A stretch of DNA of 64,000 nt, from assembly GCF_900496995.4 (NCBI RefSeq), contig NC_044006.1, forward strand, positions 32,239,120-32,303,119, given 5' to 3'. How positions within the stretch are numbered: position 1 is the stretch's first letter; the number at the start of each line of letters is the position of its first letter. The stretch is from Aquila chrysaetos chrysaetos (taxonomy: Eukaryota; Chordata; Aves; Accipitriformes; Accipitridae). The translations under genes were made by a program, and so were the position numbers. Below the pieces are notes generated by a model, which saw only the letters and a program-made list of their open reading frames with translations, made no database searches and was not told where the DNA came from. Shown one piece after another: positions 43,301-57,072 of the stretch.

Positions 43301-45529
43301 GCAACACACAGACCAACACCCCACCCAGGATGAACAGTGGTTAGGAGAACACAGGCAGCTCACACAGTCGAAGAAAATTATTTCTGAGAACTGATGCAAA
43401 ACGAATGCTGATTAAATTTCAGCCTTCTGAAGGGTCACTCGATACCAGCTTCATAGGGCGCTCACATCACCACCCTTGCAACAGCCAGCAGGACGATGGC
43501 CACTGGCCACAGGGCTACCTTCAGCCCGAATGGATGTGGGAGTGCGAGATTGCTGCAAAACCCTTCCGTGAGGTGGAGCTATCCAGCCAGTGAGGTCCTG
43601 GGGAGCTACAGGTCCTGGTGGCTTCCCTAAACAGCCTGCTCTCACGTCTGTCACCTGCTTATGAAGTTTTTCTCACCTCAGCTCTGATGTACGTGGCATG
43701 TGATGTGCAGCCATGTGGAGACTTTGGGGCACAGCTCACTCGCTTCAGCAAGAAGCCCATTTTGTCCTAAGAAAACAACAGTGGGAGTATTCACGTGCCC
43801 CTTTAAAATATCAAGGCAAAAATTATTACTTGGCAAGGTTACAATGGCGAAGCAAACAGACTTTGGGATTGTCGTTCTGGGTTTTTTCCCCCCCTTTAAA
43901 TCATAAACATGTTTGAAAACAAAGTGAGACATAATGAAAATAAATATACAGAAGTAGCACTTGCCTGAAGGTCCAATGTTGTACTGCGGTGTTTCACTCA
44001 TTTTTCAACCCTCCTGTTTCTTGCCTGATTTGTACAGCAATGTTTTTCTCCTCCTCTCTCTAGAACTCATGTTATAATCCTGCCTTGGGATGCTCATCTA
44101 TCAGCCCATCACTCAGAAAGCAAGCCATTTATCCTACTGTTCAAACATCCATCCAGACCTCAGGAGGATGGTGGGGACCGGGGAGGGAGAGAAGAATACG
44201 CTTTTCCTGTTGCGTTAATGCTGGTTATAAACTACGGAGGATGCTAACATCTATCAGGGAAACATCTCACGCTCCTGCCCCTTTTTTCCTTTCTTCCCCA
44301 AGAGCTGTACTTTTGACACAGAGCTGTTTTTCAAAGATGGCATCATTTAGGGTCTCCACCTGAAGGAGAACTGTGCAGGATCAGGTCCTAAGTAGTCAGT
44401 GTGTTACCCCAGCAATGAAGCCAGATTCTGATCTCAGGGAAAATGAGTGTAAGTCTAGAATAAACTACTCCCCTCACTGGAGCAACAGACGTGCGAGTGC
44501 CATCAGCCCGACCCCTGCCAGTCCAGCCCAATGCCACGGCACCCGCCTACCTGTCCCCTGCCTGACTCTGTTTCCTCCCACCAACATCTAGGAAAACCTG
44601 TGCCCAGAAAGCTTCCCTTTGCAACCACCTGCCTATCACTTAGCAAAGCACGTACCTGTTAGCAGCTATTACCAACAGATTATTCTGATGCAACACCAAA
44701 AAAAGGATTTTCTTGAGCCGATTGCTGTAAGTGCAATCTCTCCCCCAGCACCTCTTCCAAACCACCCCCCTTCCTTTCCCACAGACCTGTACGTAACTCA
44801 CAAAATGAAAACATCTTAAAACACAGTACATTATTTTACCCACTCCATCCTTTCTATCTCCTACCTGCTACTCCAGCCTTTTCCTATTGAGGTGCAGTAA
44901 AATCTGATTTTAAACATGAAGCTGACACTGTATGCTTATTCTCTTCAGCCAAAATATGAAAAATAAAAAGCTAGCCATATACACATTTTACCACAGCAAT
45001 AGATAAATCTGTCACAGTAACGATTTTGAGATATAATAATAAGCAAAAAAATATCGAGGAGGTTTACAGCAGTTTAATGAAGGCTCTCGTACCAAATCTT
45101 GAACTCAAAGTTACAGTCAGAGTTATTGAAAAAAATAACTTACAATGAAAAGCTGATGAGAATTGCCCACCTAGCCATGGAATTAACTGCAGTTTAACGC
45201 TGTGCTTAAATACTCACCACACAATAGAAACAAATTTAAATCACGACCAAGGTACACACAATTCACTTCCATTCTGTTTTCAATTACATGTATTCAGAAT
45301 GTAATTTAACCTCTGGAAGTTACTCTGAAGAACACAGAGGTTTGTTTTTTTTTTTAAACTCACTGGAAATAAATACCATTTAAAGAATACACATGGAGTG
45401 CAGTAAAATGGACACTTAGGCACTGGTACAGTCTAGTCCTCTTCAGCCCTCTACAAACTACAAGACAAGAAGTTTTAAAACACAGATGGAGTGGAGAGCA
45501 GGGCAGAGCTGTACAGGTAGCGCAACAGG

Positions 45530-47266
45530 TTATGTACTACACAAGAGCACATCTGCAAAAGGTCCCAGGAGATTTTTGTTGAAGATGCAGCGTATCCACA
45601 CCAGGTATATCGTGAAGGGCTTAATGTTTTCTGAGAAGGTGTGATTCTGATGGGACAATATATAAGGCATGTAAGTGTTTTCTCCTTGCTCTTGTATCCA
45701 CACTTCATATTTCACTTCTCTGACCTTGAGATACTTCAGGTTCCAGGGGATCTGCCAGGACACGGCAAGTTTAGCTTCACTCGTGCCCTGGACAGAGGCT
45801 TGACACTTGGCATCCCTCACTTTGCCAGGGTAGAGGCTGCCAGACCACTTCTGCTTCTTGAGTCCGGGCTTAGACTTCACAGTCTGCCTGATCACATGGA
45901 TGAGAGAAGGGATGTTCACCTTCGTGTCCTGGTAGGCACGGAACAGCCACTCAGGGTTGCGGCAGCAGAGGTGCCGCGGCACCTCTGTGCTCTTAATGAT
46001 GCGCTCTTGCTCAGTTTTGTCCAGATGAGCAATCCCACCCTGATCCCAAGGTCTGTCCGGGTAGGTAATGGTGTCTTCCCTGTCAGTATTCTGCCAGGCA
46101 ATGTACTGCAGGTCCATGCCAGGAAGGGTTGCCAGGGTTTTGTAAGGGGTATAGTGTTCAGGGTTGATAGCATAAGGAAAGAGCTCCACCACTGTGGCAC
46201 CTCTTGGCAGGAAGAGAGACATGACTAATTGGGCCCCATGCATGCTGACCAGCATGGACGCATTGCTGATCAACCGGACGATGTCAGAAAATGAATGCTC
46301 CTCCAGAGAGACGGTAATGGTTTTCATCTGAAACTCCTGAGCAAGAGCCAGGATTAGTTCTGCCTCATTTAGGATAAGTCTGTTGATTGTTCGACTGAAC
46401 ACTACGATGTACTCCTCACTGGAGCTTTCCTCCAAGCTGACGTTCAGCTTCTGCATCATGAATTTGGTGAACTGTCTGATCTCATTACCAGAAACCAAGA
46501 TGTTAGCCTTTGGTCCTTGTGGCTGGACAAATCCGTATTGGTACCAGGTGGTGATTTTGGACAGTCCCACATACGATTTGGTAAAGCAGAGGAGCCTGCC
46601 CAGGGTTTTAAGCTGCTCCCTGAGGAGTGGCTGCTTGTTACTCAGTAACTTGTAGAGGTCAAAGTGAACACCTTCACTCCACCCTTCCATGAAGAAGAGC
46701 CGTGCCTCCAGATCTAAATCAGAGAACTGCTGCATGGTGTAATAAATGGGGAGGAGGTCGTCATGAAAGACGTGCATCAGGTTGTCTGGGTTGAACCTGT
46801 TAGCGATCAGCGCCACATCAGGCACGAAGACCGGCTTTGGCATAAATTTCAGCGCAGCAGCTGGCAGCTCCACAAAGTTGAAGTACTGGGTGTTGTGATC
46901 TTCCACCGAGGAGAGGTCGAGCAGAGCTGGCTGGAACCTCCGGGAGCCCAGGTTGGGCAGCATGACCGAGGAGTTGCTGTGAAAGTAGACAAACTCCTCA
47001 GCCTCGGTAGAGTAGCAGAGGGAATCAAAGCGGCAGATGCGGTCGGTGTGCATCTTGCCGGTGCACACCATCCTGGTACCGTCCTCCACCAGTGCCTGGA
47101 GAGCTGCATGGTAGTCAATCTGAACCTGAGAGAGTTCCTGAGACTGACGCGTGAGGACCAACTCCTCTTCGACCATGAAGACATGCTCTCGCAGTTTGAT
47201 GTATTTCCACAGCACAGCAGCGAGGACAGACACGAGCAGGGCATTAAACACAGCTGCTATGTTCAT
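45530..47266 (-). CDS. POMGNT2: POMGNT2, protein O-mannose beta-1,4-N-acetylglucosaminyltransferase 2
   Basis: The enzyme adds beta-1,4-GlcNAc to O-mannose on alpha-dystroglycan in the ER, starting the core M3 glycan that carries matriglycan. The complete coding region lies in one exon, 578 codons, against about 580 in mammals as I recall. A short N-terminus leads into a signal anchor ([14 protein letters not shown], about residues 6-19), giving a type II topology. The GT61/DUF563 catalytic domain follows, with [51 protein letters not shown] and [12 protein letters not shown]-terminal fibronectin type III-like domain includes [22 protein letters not shown]. Sequons are visible at NSS, NVS, NAS and NHT. 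I chose the start at 47266 because it matches the family N-terminus and lies one base after a splice acceptor (TAACTACAG|A). The 14 upstream in-frame codons would be intronic. No breaks are seen. Confidence 0.97.
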   Translation of the reverse strand: MNIAAVFNALLVSVLAAVLWKYIKLREHVFMVEEELVLTRQSQELSQVQIDYHAALQALVEDGTRMVCTGKMHTDRICRFDSLCYSTEAEEFVYFHSNSSVMLPNLGSRRFQPALLDLSSVEDHNTQYFNFVELPAAALKFMPKPVFVPDVALIANRFNPDNLMHVFHDDLLPIYYTMQQFSDLDLEARLFFMEGWSEGVHFDLYKLLSNKQPLLREQLKTLGRLLCFTKSYVGLSKITTWYQYGFVQPQGPKANILVSGNEIRQFTKFMMQKLNVSLEESSSEEYIVVFSRTINRLILNEAELILALAQEFQMKTITVSLEEHSFSDIVRLISNASMLVSMHGAQLVMSLFLPRGATVVELFPYAINPEHYTPYKTLATLPGMDLQYIAWQNTDREDTITYPDRPWDQGGIAHLDKTEQERIIKSTEVPRHLCCRNPEWLFRAYQDTKVNIPSLIHVIRQTVKSKPGLKKQKWSGSLYPGKVRDAKCQASVQGTSEAKLAVSWQIPWNLKYLKVREVKYEVWIQEQGENTYMPYILSHQNHTFSENIKPFTIYLVWIRCIFNKNLLGPFADVLLCST

Positions 47267-49169
47267 TCTGTAGTTAGATCCTAGCAAGATGACAGGTGGG
47301 GAATGCAATGGAGAAGGAACACATCATTAACACTCCTTGACATGGTGAGGGAAAAGACCTGTGGAAAATAAAACAAGAAAGGAACCATTTAAACATCAGG
47401 TTTACAGCTCCACCATAAATCACATTTTATGGACTATTCAAGAGAGTTTAGGCTTTTTTCAGTAATTTTTCTCCCCTTTCAGGGAATGAGGGAAAAGAAG
47501 AAAACAGTGCCAAAGCACTACCCAAAACTGTAAAAAAAATAAAGCAAACAGAACTGAGAGCTGCTCTACAGAAAGGCTTCCTCTCTTTTTCGTTTCTGCC
47601 CTTTTGGAGAAGTAAGAGATTGAGGATGAGCTCTATGAAGCTTTGTCAGAAAAATGGTATGTTCCCTGGGACTTTGGCTCACTTTGCTTTTTGCAGACCA
47701 CTCCAACAGTGAGAGGAAAGAGAGCACTGCAATCACTGGGCAACTCGCACAGCGCTTGGGACACCTTGCTCCTTCTCTTGATCTGCTGTAGGCCTTTTGC
47801 ATGGCTGCGAGTACCCAACTCTGCCTCTCGCCTTTACTGTGCAGGTAACAATACTACAAGGAGTATTGCCAAGTATAGATTTTGCTACACTCCATTCCAA
47901 TATGAAATGTGAACTGGTGAACATAACATTCAATTTAATTTTATTCGGCGGGTTGGGAGAGGACTTGCAGGTCTAGGGACTGCCCTGTAGTCTCTCAGTT
48001 TTTTCTTTGGCTGCAATCCAGGATCAAAGGCTAGGAGCTGCCATTGTCTTCCAAAAGAAACATTGGCATGGGAGAGAGGAGAGCTGCGCTCTTTATGCGA
48101 GGAACTGATGTTTCATTAAAGCAATCAAACCTTCATTAGTGAGAGTCTGACTTGCACCAGCACAGCCAACCCTTATACAAATGAGAAGGTAATATATTTG
48201 AAGTGTTTCCAGTGTTGGTGTTTTCCCAGCCCAACCTGAGAATCTTTTCTGTGCTGCTCCAAGACCTCCCTGTTTCTTTTTCTGTTATGGGAGAAATACT
48301 GCCACTGTTTTCTTTCTATGTAGAAACACTACTGGCTTATATCAGAGTATCGATTCTATTTTCAACTGTGAACTTCAACTGAGATATTGATTCACCTACA
48401 GTATTTATGGGCTCCAATCTTCATTACGCATCAAGGTTCACTGCTAGTCAGTCAGTAAATAATTGCAGCCCTGACTCATGTGGAACTTTAGGAAGGGAAG
48501 TTTCTGATTGGTATATACCTGATTAGACTGTTTCTAGGTGCGGTTTTTAAAGGTAGCAATTTAAACTCCCTTTGATGTAAGTTTGCAGGGAGGGAAAAAA
48601 AAGCAATGTCTCAAGCACATGCTCCAACATCCCAAGCAATAGTCCCTCAGCATTTTAACCCAGAGATGCTTGTTCTTATATGGCAGAGTGGATGAAGACA
48701 GCAAGGCATATTTAGGACCAATGCAAGCACCTCCTCTACCGCCAAGGGAGTTCTTTTGAAAAAGAGATATTGCAGCCTGAAAGCTTGACCCTGCAATCTG
48801 GTTCATGCAGCTTAGAATTGAATGGAGAATCATTCATGGAATTCAATGAAATTAGAAGGGATCCCTACAGCTTGTGAGGTCCCAACAGCCTGCGGGATCC
48901 CTGTCTTAGGAAGAACTGAAGGTACGTAAGAGACTGAATAATGCCAAAGAAACAAGTGCTAGCTGTAAGCCACACAGATTCAAGAGGTGGTCTCTGGGGA
49001 TCTGAGCAACAAATTCATATCAATTTCGGAGCAGCTCTAGCTACTCAAATGAAACAGAAATGAAGTCCACCTCCTTTGGCAAGTAGTCTGAAAAACTGCC
49101 TCATTTAGCAACTCCCTAAAAGCAAGCAGCAAATTAAAAAGGTGTTGGCTTTGATTTCAACCATGGAAA

Positions 49170-49400
49170 AGGAAATGGGAAGGGACCCAGAGTGGTCATC
49201 TAATTACTAGGGATCAGCTCTCCCTAAACTACTCCCAAAAGATGCTTATCTATCTCATTCTTAATACTCATTCATCTCTTCAGCCAGTCTCTTGCAATAA
49301 AGGCATGAAGGACTGTGATAAAACTCTTTCCTAACACTCAGCCTTTGTTTTCCACCACAGCAATTTAAACCTGGTCTTGTTGCAGGTGCCACAGATATCC
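49170..49400 (-). mobile_element. Degenerate CR1-like LINE fragment
   Basis: The + strand shows GGGAAGGGACCC...GTCATCTA, then AAACTCTTTCCTAACACTCAG and AATTTAAACCTGG. These follow the order of the 3' part of avian CR1 elements read in reverse. Divergence is high, so this would be an old copy; a search against repeat libraries is needed to place it. Confidence 0.4.
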
Positions 49401-50124
49401 TGCACAGACGAATGATGGCTGTCGCATCACCTCTCAATCTTTCCTTGATGACTGCTGCTCCTGATGGCTTTGCAACTCTCAACCATGGCTGTTCCATGGA
49501 CAGCCTTGAATGGAAACCTACTGGGCACAGTGGTATATCACTCAGGCTCTGCTAATGCAACCAAACCAGTTTTCAGGAAATAAATTTTTGATGGGGATGG
49601 ATCTTAAGTTATTTTGTTGGTACCAGACTTCCAAAGCTTCATTTTACTTCTTCACTATCTTCGAAAGATGTCTAACGATATCATCCAACTCTTCATTGTA
49701 ACTTCTCCACTACAGACCTCTCAGCTTGCGAGTACAGCTTTAAATGACTTCAGCAGCATCACCAAGCAGAGGACCAGGCCCAAGCAGCTATGTGCAAAGC
49801 CTGCTAGTCAGTATGTGAAGGAGACCTTTGACAATCAAGTCCTCTGCTACAAGCACAGACTTCAAATGAAGGCCAGTCTGTGGGCATTGTGAAAGTTTAC
49901 TGCTGGTCAGAAGAACAAAGCACCTACAAGTTCAGTGGAGTCAATGCGCATTGCAAGAACTTGGCAGAGGGGAAAAACCACATGGCCTCTTCATTATTCC
50001 AGTATGGCGGGGAGAGTGTCTACGTGTGGGTGTTTCAAAGGCATTAGAAGCAAGCAGTCCCTAAAAACACCACCGATACCACCTGCATTTCACAGGCATC
50101 TCAGCGGTGGAGAGCTCTGCCGAC

Positions 50125-50215
50125 CATTACGAACCCCTTGAGCCAAACAGGCCTCCTTAGAAACAGCCTGTTCTAATGTTTCACCCCTGACTGATTTGTT
50201 CTCTCCCCTCCAGCC
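50125..50215 (-). mobile_element. Possible degenerate CR1 fragment
   Basis: CAGCCTGTTCTAATGTTTCACCC at 50165-50187 resembles the CR1 segment CAGCCTGTTCCAATG...GACCACC in reverse orientation. It may belong to the same old insertion as the fragment at 49170. Confidence 0.35.
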
Positions 50216-53200
50216 CCAAGGGAAGGGCATAAGAGGCACTTCAGAGATGCAGCCTGATGGATGCAGCCAATGTTCAGAGGTTAAGCAATTTTAATTTCAG
50301 ACTCTGCTACAGCAATACCCACTAAATGGCTACAAATGAACAACTCAGCTTTCTAATAAAAATCACCTGCAAGGCCCTCCTCCATCTCTTCCCTCACTGC
50401 AGCTCTTTCACTTCCCTGCACTTAGCTGAAGTGAGTGCATGTGCTTTAGCCAACCAGGTGTCAGGAATGAATGTTAAAAGCTAGCAATGCTGAAGGAATC
50501 CATTCCTGTTCCTCATTGCCAGTTCATAAATCCTGGTTCATGCTGCTTGGCTGAAAGCTGCTTTTGATGGAAGTGAACAAGGGGATGTGGACAGGAAGGG
50601 GTGTCACAGGCAGAACTGAAAGGAGAATTTCACAGGTACTCAGAGAACTATCTTAATTCTTTGCCTGTTTTCCCACATTTTATCATCCACCTTTTTTTTA
50701 ATCTGACACTTTCAGTGAACACAGACCTTAGAGAACGAAAATCTTTGGTCCTTCTAAGAGTGACAGAACATAAATAGTAACAAACCGTCCTGCTGTTTGC
50801 TTTTACATACCCAGGAGGGGCTGCACCAAGGGGGTAAAGGCAAGCAATCACCCTCCATGTCTCCTGGTTCCTCAGTCCCCCAAGCTGAGATCAGTCATTA
50901 AGTGTTGTCAGCAGCAGTAGTCCTGGGATGGGAAACTTTCCCAGGAGGCGGCAGGTAACTCTGAAACAGGTGAAAGCATTTAATCTTCCACCTGAAAAAA
51001 GCTGCTTCACAATAAAAGAAACTTTCATTACTAAATGTCCCTCACAAAATGGGTCTAGAGTTGCCACTCCCCTCCCACAGCGTCATTGGAGAACATCTTA
51101 AGAACTGAAAAGCACTTGCAGAAGTAGCAGGCCAGACACACTGCTACCTTCCTTAAGAGCAGAGTCCTCTCTGCTCTTTCTTTCTACATATAGGTCAGCA
51201 TCTGGCTGTTCACACCCCCAGTTGCCCACAGACTTATCTCCTCGCCATTCCTACCACACTCATCCACCCTCTCACTTCCCAGTGACACTGGGATAATGAC
51301 TGCTTTGCTCCACATGAGCAATGCGTCCCAGTTACCAAGGAAATTGCATGGACTGACTTTTTTTACTCTCTACTTTGAAATGCTAAAGCACCATCCTTCA
51401 GCAACAGAAGATGCGACAGCTGATAGACTAGAGCCTGGCCAGAAGAGACATGCAAGTAAAAGCAGCACTGAGCTTCTCACTGCCAAGCTGGCAGAGGTCA
51501 ACGATGCCCCATAGGAGGGGACAGGGTGCGCCCTTGAGGATTCCTGACAGGAGTGGGCTGCAGGGGAGGAGCTGGAGTGAGAGAGGGAGACAAGCAGCAG
51601 ATTTCCCTAGCAGCGATGCTGACAGGGCGCCGGGGCAGCTGACTTACAGTGCCACAGAGTCAAAGATAGGAAGCTCAACAAACACACTGGCATAGGGACA
51701 GCTCAAGACTTTGCAATGGAAATAAAAGCATATCCTGAGGTTTGCAGCTCACCCTCAATGGATGCCGCTCCAGAGGCTAAGAGCCTGTGGGAGGGACTCT
51801 ATTTTTGGTCAGCTCATCTTTGCTCTTTTTCCAAGAGATCACAGGCATGAAGAGCTTACCCCATCCTCTTCCTCCAGTCCCCCCTCACTTAGCAAAAGGG
51901 TCACAGCTGCATCCTCTCAGCCCAGCTACTACTGCTTCTCTAACTAGCACTGAGCAGGTAAAGCCTTCAGGAGCATGCATCTGGCACCTCTGGCAGAGAC
52001 CTCGAGCACCTTGCAGGTCTGTAATACTCTCATGGAAGTTTGGACACAGTAGCACCTTCTGCCTGTTAGCTGCCACCCATCTGATGTTTTAAACATCCTC
52101 AGGAAGTGGAAAAGCAACAGGAAGCATAGATGGAGACACTGTTCTTCATCACTTTTTAACATGTCGAGGAGATCAGAGTGGGTGGGATGGGAGAGATGAA
52201 TTTCTACTAATAGGCAGTTAGCGTAAAGGACTGTTTGGATTCATTTAAGAGACGAGTTCTGTTGTTCTTTTTTTAATTGTGAAGCTAGGGTAGGATGAAT
52301 TACTACTTTAAAGCTATTAATATGATGGACAGTGTTTTAAATCTCTTATCCATTTTAAAAGTTACTATCTAGGTAGGAAATTGGGAGAAAAGCTACAAAG
52401 CCCACACAATAAAAAGCAAACAAAAACAAAAAGACACAAACATACACTATTAAGACCCCTAAAGGAAAAAAGCAAGAGCTTCATTAGGGAGAACAAGGGT
52501 CATTGGGGTGAACAGCATGTCTAAAGGGGGACCACCTAGTCCTGCAGCTATTAACAAAATGACAAGTGCTGGTTTTGTCTACTTAGGCCTTGCCAAGCTT
52601 TTGTTACCAACTGCCCAAGCACTTCCCAAGCCAATGCTCAGTTTTCCAGAGCTACAACAGGCTAAAAAACCTCAGAAAATGGAAAAAAAGCATGAAGGAC
52701 ACACATTTCCAGACAGCATCACCACTCTGTGCACAGAGAGAAATGCCTCTACATGGAGGCCAACTTGGGTTTGGCCCAGCTGACCAGCTCCCGTGCAGGG
52801 CCTGCCAGTCGTGGCAGCAGTGTCCAAGCAGAACCGTCTCTGCAGTTCCCAGAAATGTGGTGCAACTGGAAGTGGTCTGGGGCTGCTCCTGCTACAGGAA
52901 AGGGAAGGAGTCGGGGTAGAACCCCATGGGCAGGAAATGGTCAGGGGACCCTGACCCTTCTTGTTACAGCAACACAGTGGGAGGCGTGGGAGCAGATATT
53001 CCCTCCTCAGGGACATTTTCCCCATTAGCACTCCCTACCCCTGGCTCCATCTCTTGCTAGACAGGCTTTCCAGGACCAGTACAGGAAAAGAAAAGCATAC
53101 AAACATGGCATTTCACACTCCCCCTGCAAAATGTCTTCTGTTCTTTCTCCCATCTCTGATGCAAGAGGCTTAGCTAAGGATGCAGTATATGTAATACATG

Positions 53201-54352
53201 CAGTTTTAAATACCTACTTCATTCATGCTCAAAGCAGAAGTTGCTAGAAGGCAACTTTCCCGATTGGAAGGATGGGGAGTTAGGATTCGGTAGCCAAGAA
53301 TTCGCTTTTATTCCCATCTCTGTCACAGATTCCCGCAGAACTACAAGCAAGTCAATCCCAACAACCCAAAAGGCTGTTATTTTATTCACTGTATTTATTT
53401 AATGAGATACATATATCTTTCACAGTACATATGACATTAAAGAAAGGATGGTACACTGAATGATTGATATACCGGAACATTTTCTCTGTAAAAAGCAGCC
53501 AAGTGTAGAAGTGCTGACTTTTTAAACAGGGAAAGAGCAGATTCTTGAAGGGAGCAAACCCAGCAGTTAAAGATATAAATATCATTAGTGAAGCCTGATA
53601 CAAAGAGGGGATACAAAAAATAAGAACACCCTAACTCTGTAGTTTCAAGTAACATTTTAAAAATAGAATTTTATTCAGCAAAAATAAAATAAAAATATAT
53701 TTTTTAAAAAAAAATGTCTCACAAAAACATTAGGTATCTATAGAGAGTTGTGATCAAAATTAGGTTTATCTTCAGTTTTTATGGTTTAGCATAAGTGAGG
53801 AATAGAAAGCAAAACTGTAAATCTTTCTATACAAGACTGCAACCAAGGAGACTGAGGCTCTGTGCAATGGTCCCTACTGCAAACATACCATCAGTATGAA
53901 CAGGAGAATATTGGTGGCTACTGGACACCTTCCAGTTGTGCTTATGAATAGAAAATCTAAGTTTTCTTCCATTTAATTTCAGAGTCTGTGAGAGCTGGGA
54001 CAGGAAGAGATCCAACCTGACTTTCACGTTGACTAGCAGCCATTGATTTAGTATTTGTTGATACTGCTGACTTGATCTACAAAACAACAGGTAAAAAAAA
54101 AAAATTCCAACACTAAGCAGTCAATGCGTATAAGCAAGCCACAAAACTGAGCTAAAAGTATGAAACTAAAAACAATACTTCTTGGGCTTTTAAGGTCCAC
54201 ATTTCCAAGATCTCTTCTCTATCCAGAATGATATGGAATATGAAATCCTTTACTCAAACAAAAACTAATCCTGATCTCCAGAAAATTCCCCTAAATAAGA
54301 TGCACTTCCAATAAACAAGCTTGAGGTGGGAGATGTAAGAAAAATGAGCTGA

Positions 54353-54383
54353 AAAAGAAAAAAAAGGAGAAAAAAAAAAAAAA
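54353..54383. repeat. A-rich tract
   Basis: A runs broken by single G residues; simple sequence. Confidence 0.8.
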
Positions 54384-55354
54384 GTACTTCACTCAACCCT
54401 CAAGTCTTCACCTTCTGACAGTCACAAGCTTAAACATGAAAACCCAAGGTACTCAAAATATTCATGGCTAGACAGAGGGGGAAGCTTAACAGACAGAGTT
54501 CATTCCAGCTGTTCTTTGTTCACCTGAGTATCCCATCGAAACCTATCAGGTTATATTGGCATTAACAGCACTGTCATACGAGTAAAAAACCTCCTTTTGC
54601 CTCATCTCTTCCTTTTAGTGTGTAAGCAAGATACCTTTGTCAGAAACAAAAACGTGTCAGAGAGCAGCAGGTTTATCTTACTTCACTGATCTACCTAAAG
54701 CAAAGACGGAGTGGGGCTGGCTGAAGGGAAAATTTACTAATGCTGCAAAAGTGAATTTAAAAGAATATAATGCGAAATCCCAAAGTACTGAACAAGATGA
54801 GCTTCAGCCACTCCAACTGTGCCTTTGGGCTTTAGCTGCCATCTGTTATTCTCTGTATTTTATCTATCCTTTATTTCTCTATTCTCCAACGGGAAGAGTA
54901 CCTGTGTTATTTGGATACTGGGACTGGTGCTTAGCAGCATTTACAGCCCAAGCTCTCCCTGCTTCCCATCAGCACGGTGCCTAAGACTGCTCCTGTGTGC
55001 TGCAAATTCTAAGCAGGAGCCGAAATTGTTCGGAGCACAGTGCAGCCAATAAGAACAGCGAAAATCCCTCCTTGGTTATCATTAGCTCTACATTAGCATG
55101 TTTTTAGGGGAGGGAAAACAAAAAAAAAAAGTAATCCCAAATCAGCACCTGTCCAGTAAGAAATACATTTCTGAAAACCTACAGAATTTAGTCCAGATCA
55201 AAGATGTTTTCCCCATGAGACTTTTGTTTAAAAATGTTAAAGCAAACCACCAGTCAAAGAAAGAGGGACTACAAAAACCTGGGATTACAAATGAACTACT
55301 GACCTCCTTCCCACACATGTACAGCCATAGAGGAGAGATTCATTGTGAAGTTGC

Positions 55355-55378
55355 GGGGTGGGGGGGGGGTGGGGGGGC
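55355..55378. repeat. G-run cluster
   Basis: Runs of 4, 10 and 7 G separated by single T. This is a sequence class able to fold as a G-quadruplex. Confidence 0.9.
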
Positions 55379-56869
55379 AAGAAGATAACATCAAAAAACA
55401 TGCTAATCCCCCCTCCCCCTGAAAGTACACTGCAGCCAGGAGTGCCAACAAAACTGAATTCAGAGCCCTATGTCTATGTGATCAGCACAGCAAACAGAGC
55501 ACAGTTACAATAACACCCAGCAAAGAAACATAGTAATTCAGAGCATCTGCAACCTCTTTAATCTTGGAAGTACTATCACTGGTAGATTAGTGTTTCAGCA
55601 CATGCATGCATACCTGGTGTTGTTAAATAACAGGAAATGCTATCCGGTGCCTCTCTTTCACAGAAGAAAGAAAAAAGAAGACACCTTAAAGCTACGGTTT
55701 GCAGGGGAACGAACAGTCTCCAGTCCTCTTCTTTCCCCACCACCATAAAGAAAAAGAAAAAATCGTATCTAACAGCTCTCAGCACAGTAACCCATGCACC
55801 ATCTGCAGACTGAACTACCTTTCTCCCCCAGGTCTGAGCATGCTCTGTCTGTCGGCAGTGTCCTATCGCTCCAGCTGGCTCACCTCAATTTGTTAGCCTC
55901 CCAGAGGTCAGCCTTGCATGCAGGATGATTTGCTGCAGTATTCCTGCAAATCCCCAACGGGCGGCCACACTGAAACAAACACCATCGTGCTGTTTCACAA
56001 AGCTGAGCATGTCTTGGGAGACAGGCAGCAAACTGGTTTGGGGGGGGGGGCGACACATTTTAGAAATCCTGCTTTTGAGTATCATTGCTACTGCCACTAC
56101 TACTCTGAACATTTCACACAAAAGAACAAAACAATAGGAGAGAAAGGAAAAAAAATGCCCCTTGCTAGAGGACATGAAAGCCATTCGGCATGCTTTCTAG
56201 AAATTCCCTTGGCACCAGGGAAGCAATTTCCCAGCTGTGATGGTCAGCAAATGGCTTAGTATTGAACAAGGCTGTGAGTGCCCTCCTTCAGCAATCTGGG
56301 GAACAGTATTTTCAAAAAGAAGTTATCTTTTACTGTGAAAATAAGTAATTCCTAAATACAAAGGCACAAAAATGAGCCAGGAGCTTATAAGAGAGTCTCT
56401 TCCTGCATACAAGCTGAAGGTCGTGGAGGCAAAAGTGTCTTATACCAACCTTCTCAGCAGAGCTTGAACCTGTGGGGACTGAGCAGCTTCTTGAAGATGG
56501 CAAACCAGGCGGTACTGGCTGGGAACTTTGCAAGTCCTAATCCTGCAACTGGATCTACATGTGGGATCAGAAGAGCAGCCCAGTTCTGCCCACGGAACTC
56601 ACCAAAAGGCTTATGGCAGGGCAGGAAGTCACACCACTGAACACAGCTAATAGGAGTGAGATCCCAGCCCTGTAGGAACATACTTGTAGATAGATCACAA
56701 GAAAACACATAATGCTCGCTGCAAATGTGTTGTCTGTATATTTGCAGGATTCATATTGTTGATTATCTGGGAGGCTTTTTCCCTTTAAGTCAGACTTAAC
56801 AGGTGAAATAAGAATGATGAAAAAGAGGAAATGTTCTCTAACACCCACATGTATACACATGGCTATGCA

Positions 56870-56928
56870 TTTAGAATAGACTGTTTCAGTTGGAAGGGAC
56901 CTACAATGACCATCTAGTCCAATTGTCA
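56870..56928 (-). mobile_element. CR1 LINE 3' fragment
   Basis: On the + strand TTGGAAGGGACCT (56890-56902) and CATCTAGTCCAA (56911-56922), preceded by AGAATAGACTG, form the reverse complement of the CR1 3' end. It lies about 20 bp left of the retroviral 5' LTR. Confidence 0.8.
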
Positions 56929-57072
56929 CACAGATACTCTCAGATGAATGTAATAAACAGGTTAACTTTGTTCATGAAATTGAGAAGGGGGAAGAGACAT
57001 ATTGAGAGTTAACATATGCCTTGTATAAATAACAAAGCTTGCTTAAGTGATGCGTAAAGGTCACGGGAAGAG

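Larger units (their letters stand above)
27156..45529. other. Long gene-poor interval between the two genes, including POMGNT2 3' UTR
   Basis: About 18 kb without a convincing exon on either strand. Contents seen: a C(24) run at 28492-28515, a C(18) run at 30577-30594, an A-rich tract at 40341-40377 and AT-rich stretches. The right end must include the POMGNT2 3' UTR (minus strand). A TTTAAT (ATTAAA on minus) near 45071 and a TTTATT (AATAAA on minus) near 40727 are candidate polyadenylation signals that I cannot choose between. Regulatory elements may be present but cannot be recognised without alignment. Confidence 0.5.
47267..56870. other. POMGNT2 5' intron / upstream region
   Basis: The CTAACTACAG on the minus strand immediately before the POMGNT2 ATG looks like a splice acceptor, so this stretch is probably intronic, with the promoter and 5' UTR exon(s) further right. 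I see no CpG-rich promoter between here and the retrovirus. It contains degenerate CR1-like pieces (49170-49400, 50125-50215), AT-rich sequence near 53640-53720, an A tract at 54353-54383 and a G-run cluster at 55355-55378. No other exon is recognisable. Confidence 0.5.

Noticed and set aside
45641..46228. 195-codon + strand ORF opposite POMGNT2
   Set aside because: Antisense shadow of a conserved gene; no independent support.
47267..47308. Upstream in-frame extension of POMGNT2 by 14 codons
   Set aside because: The family N-terminus begins at 47266, and the extension lies upstream of a splice acceptor, so it is probably intronic.
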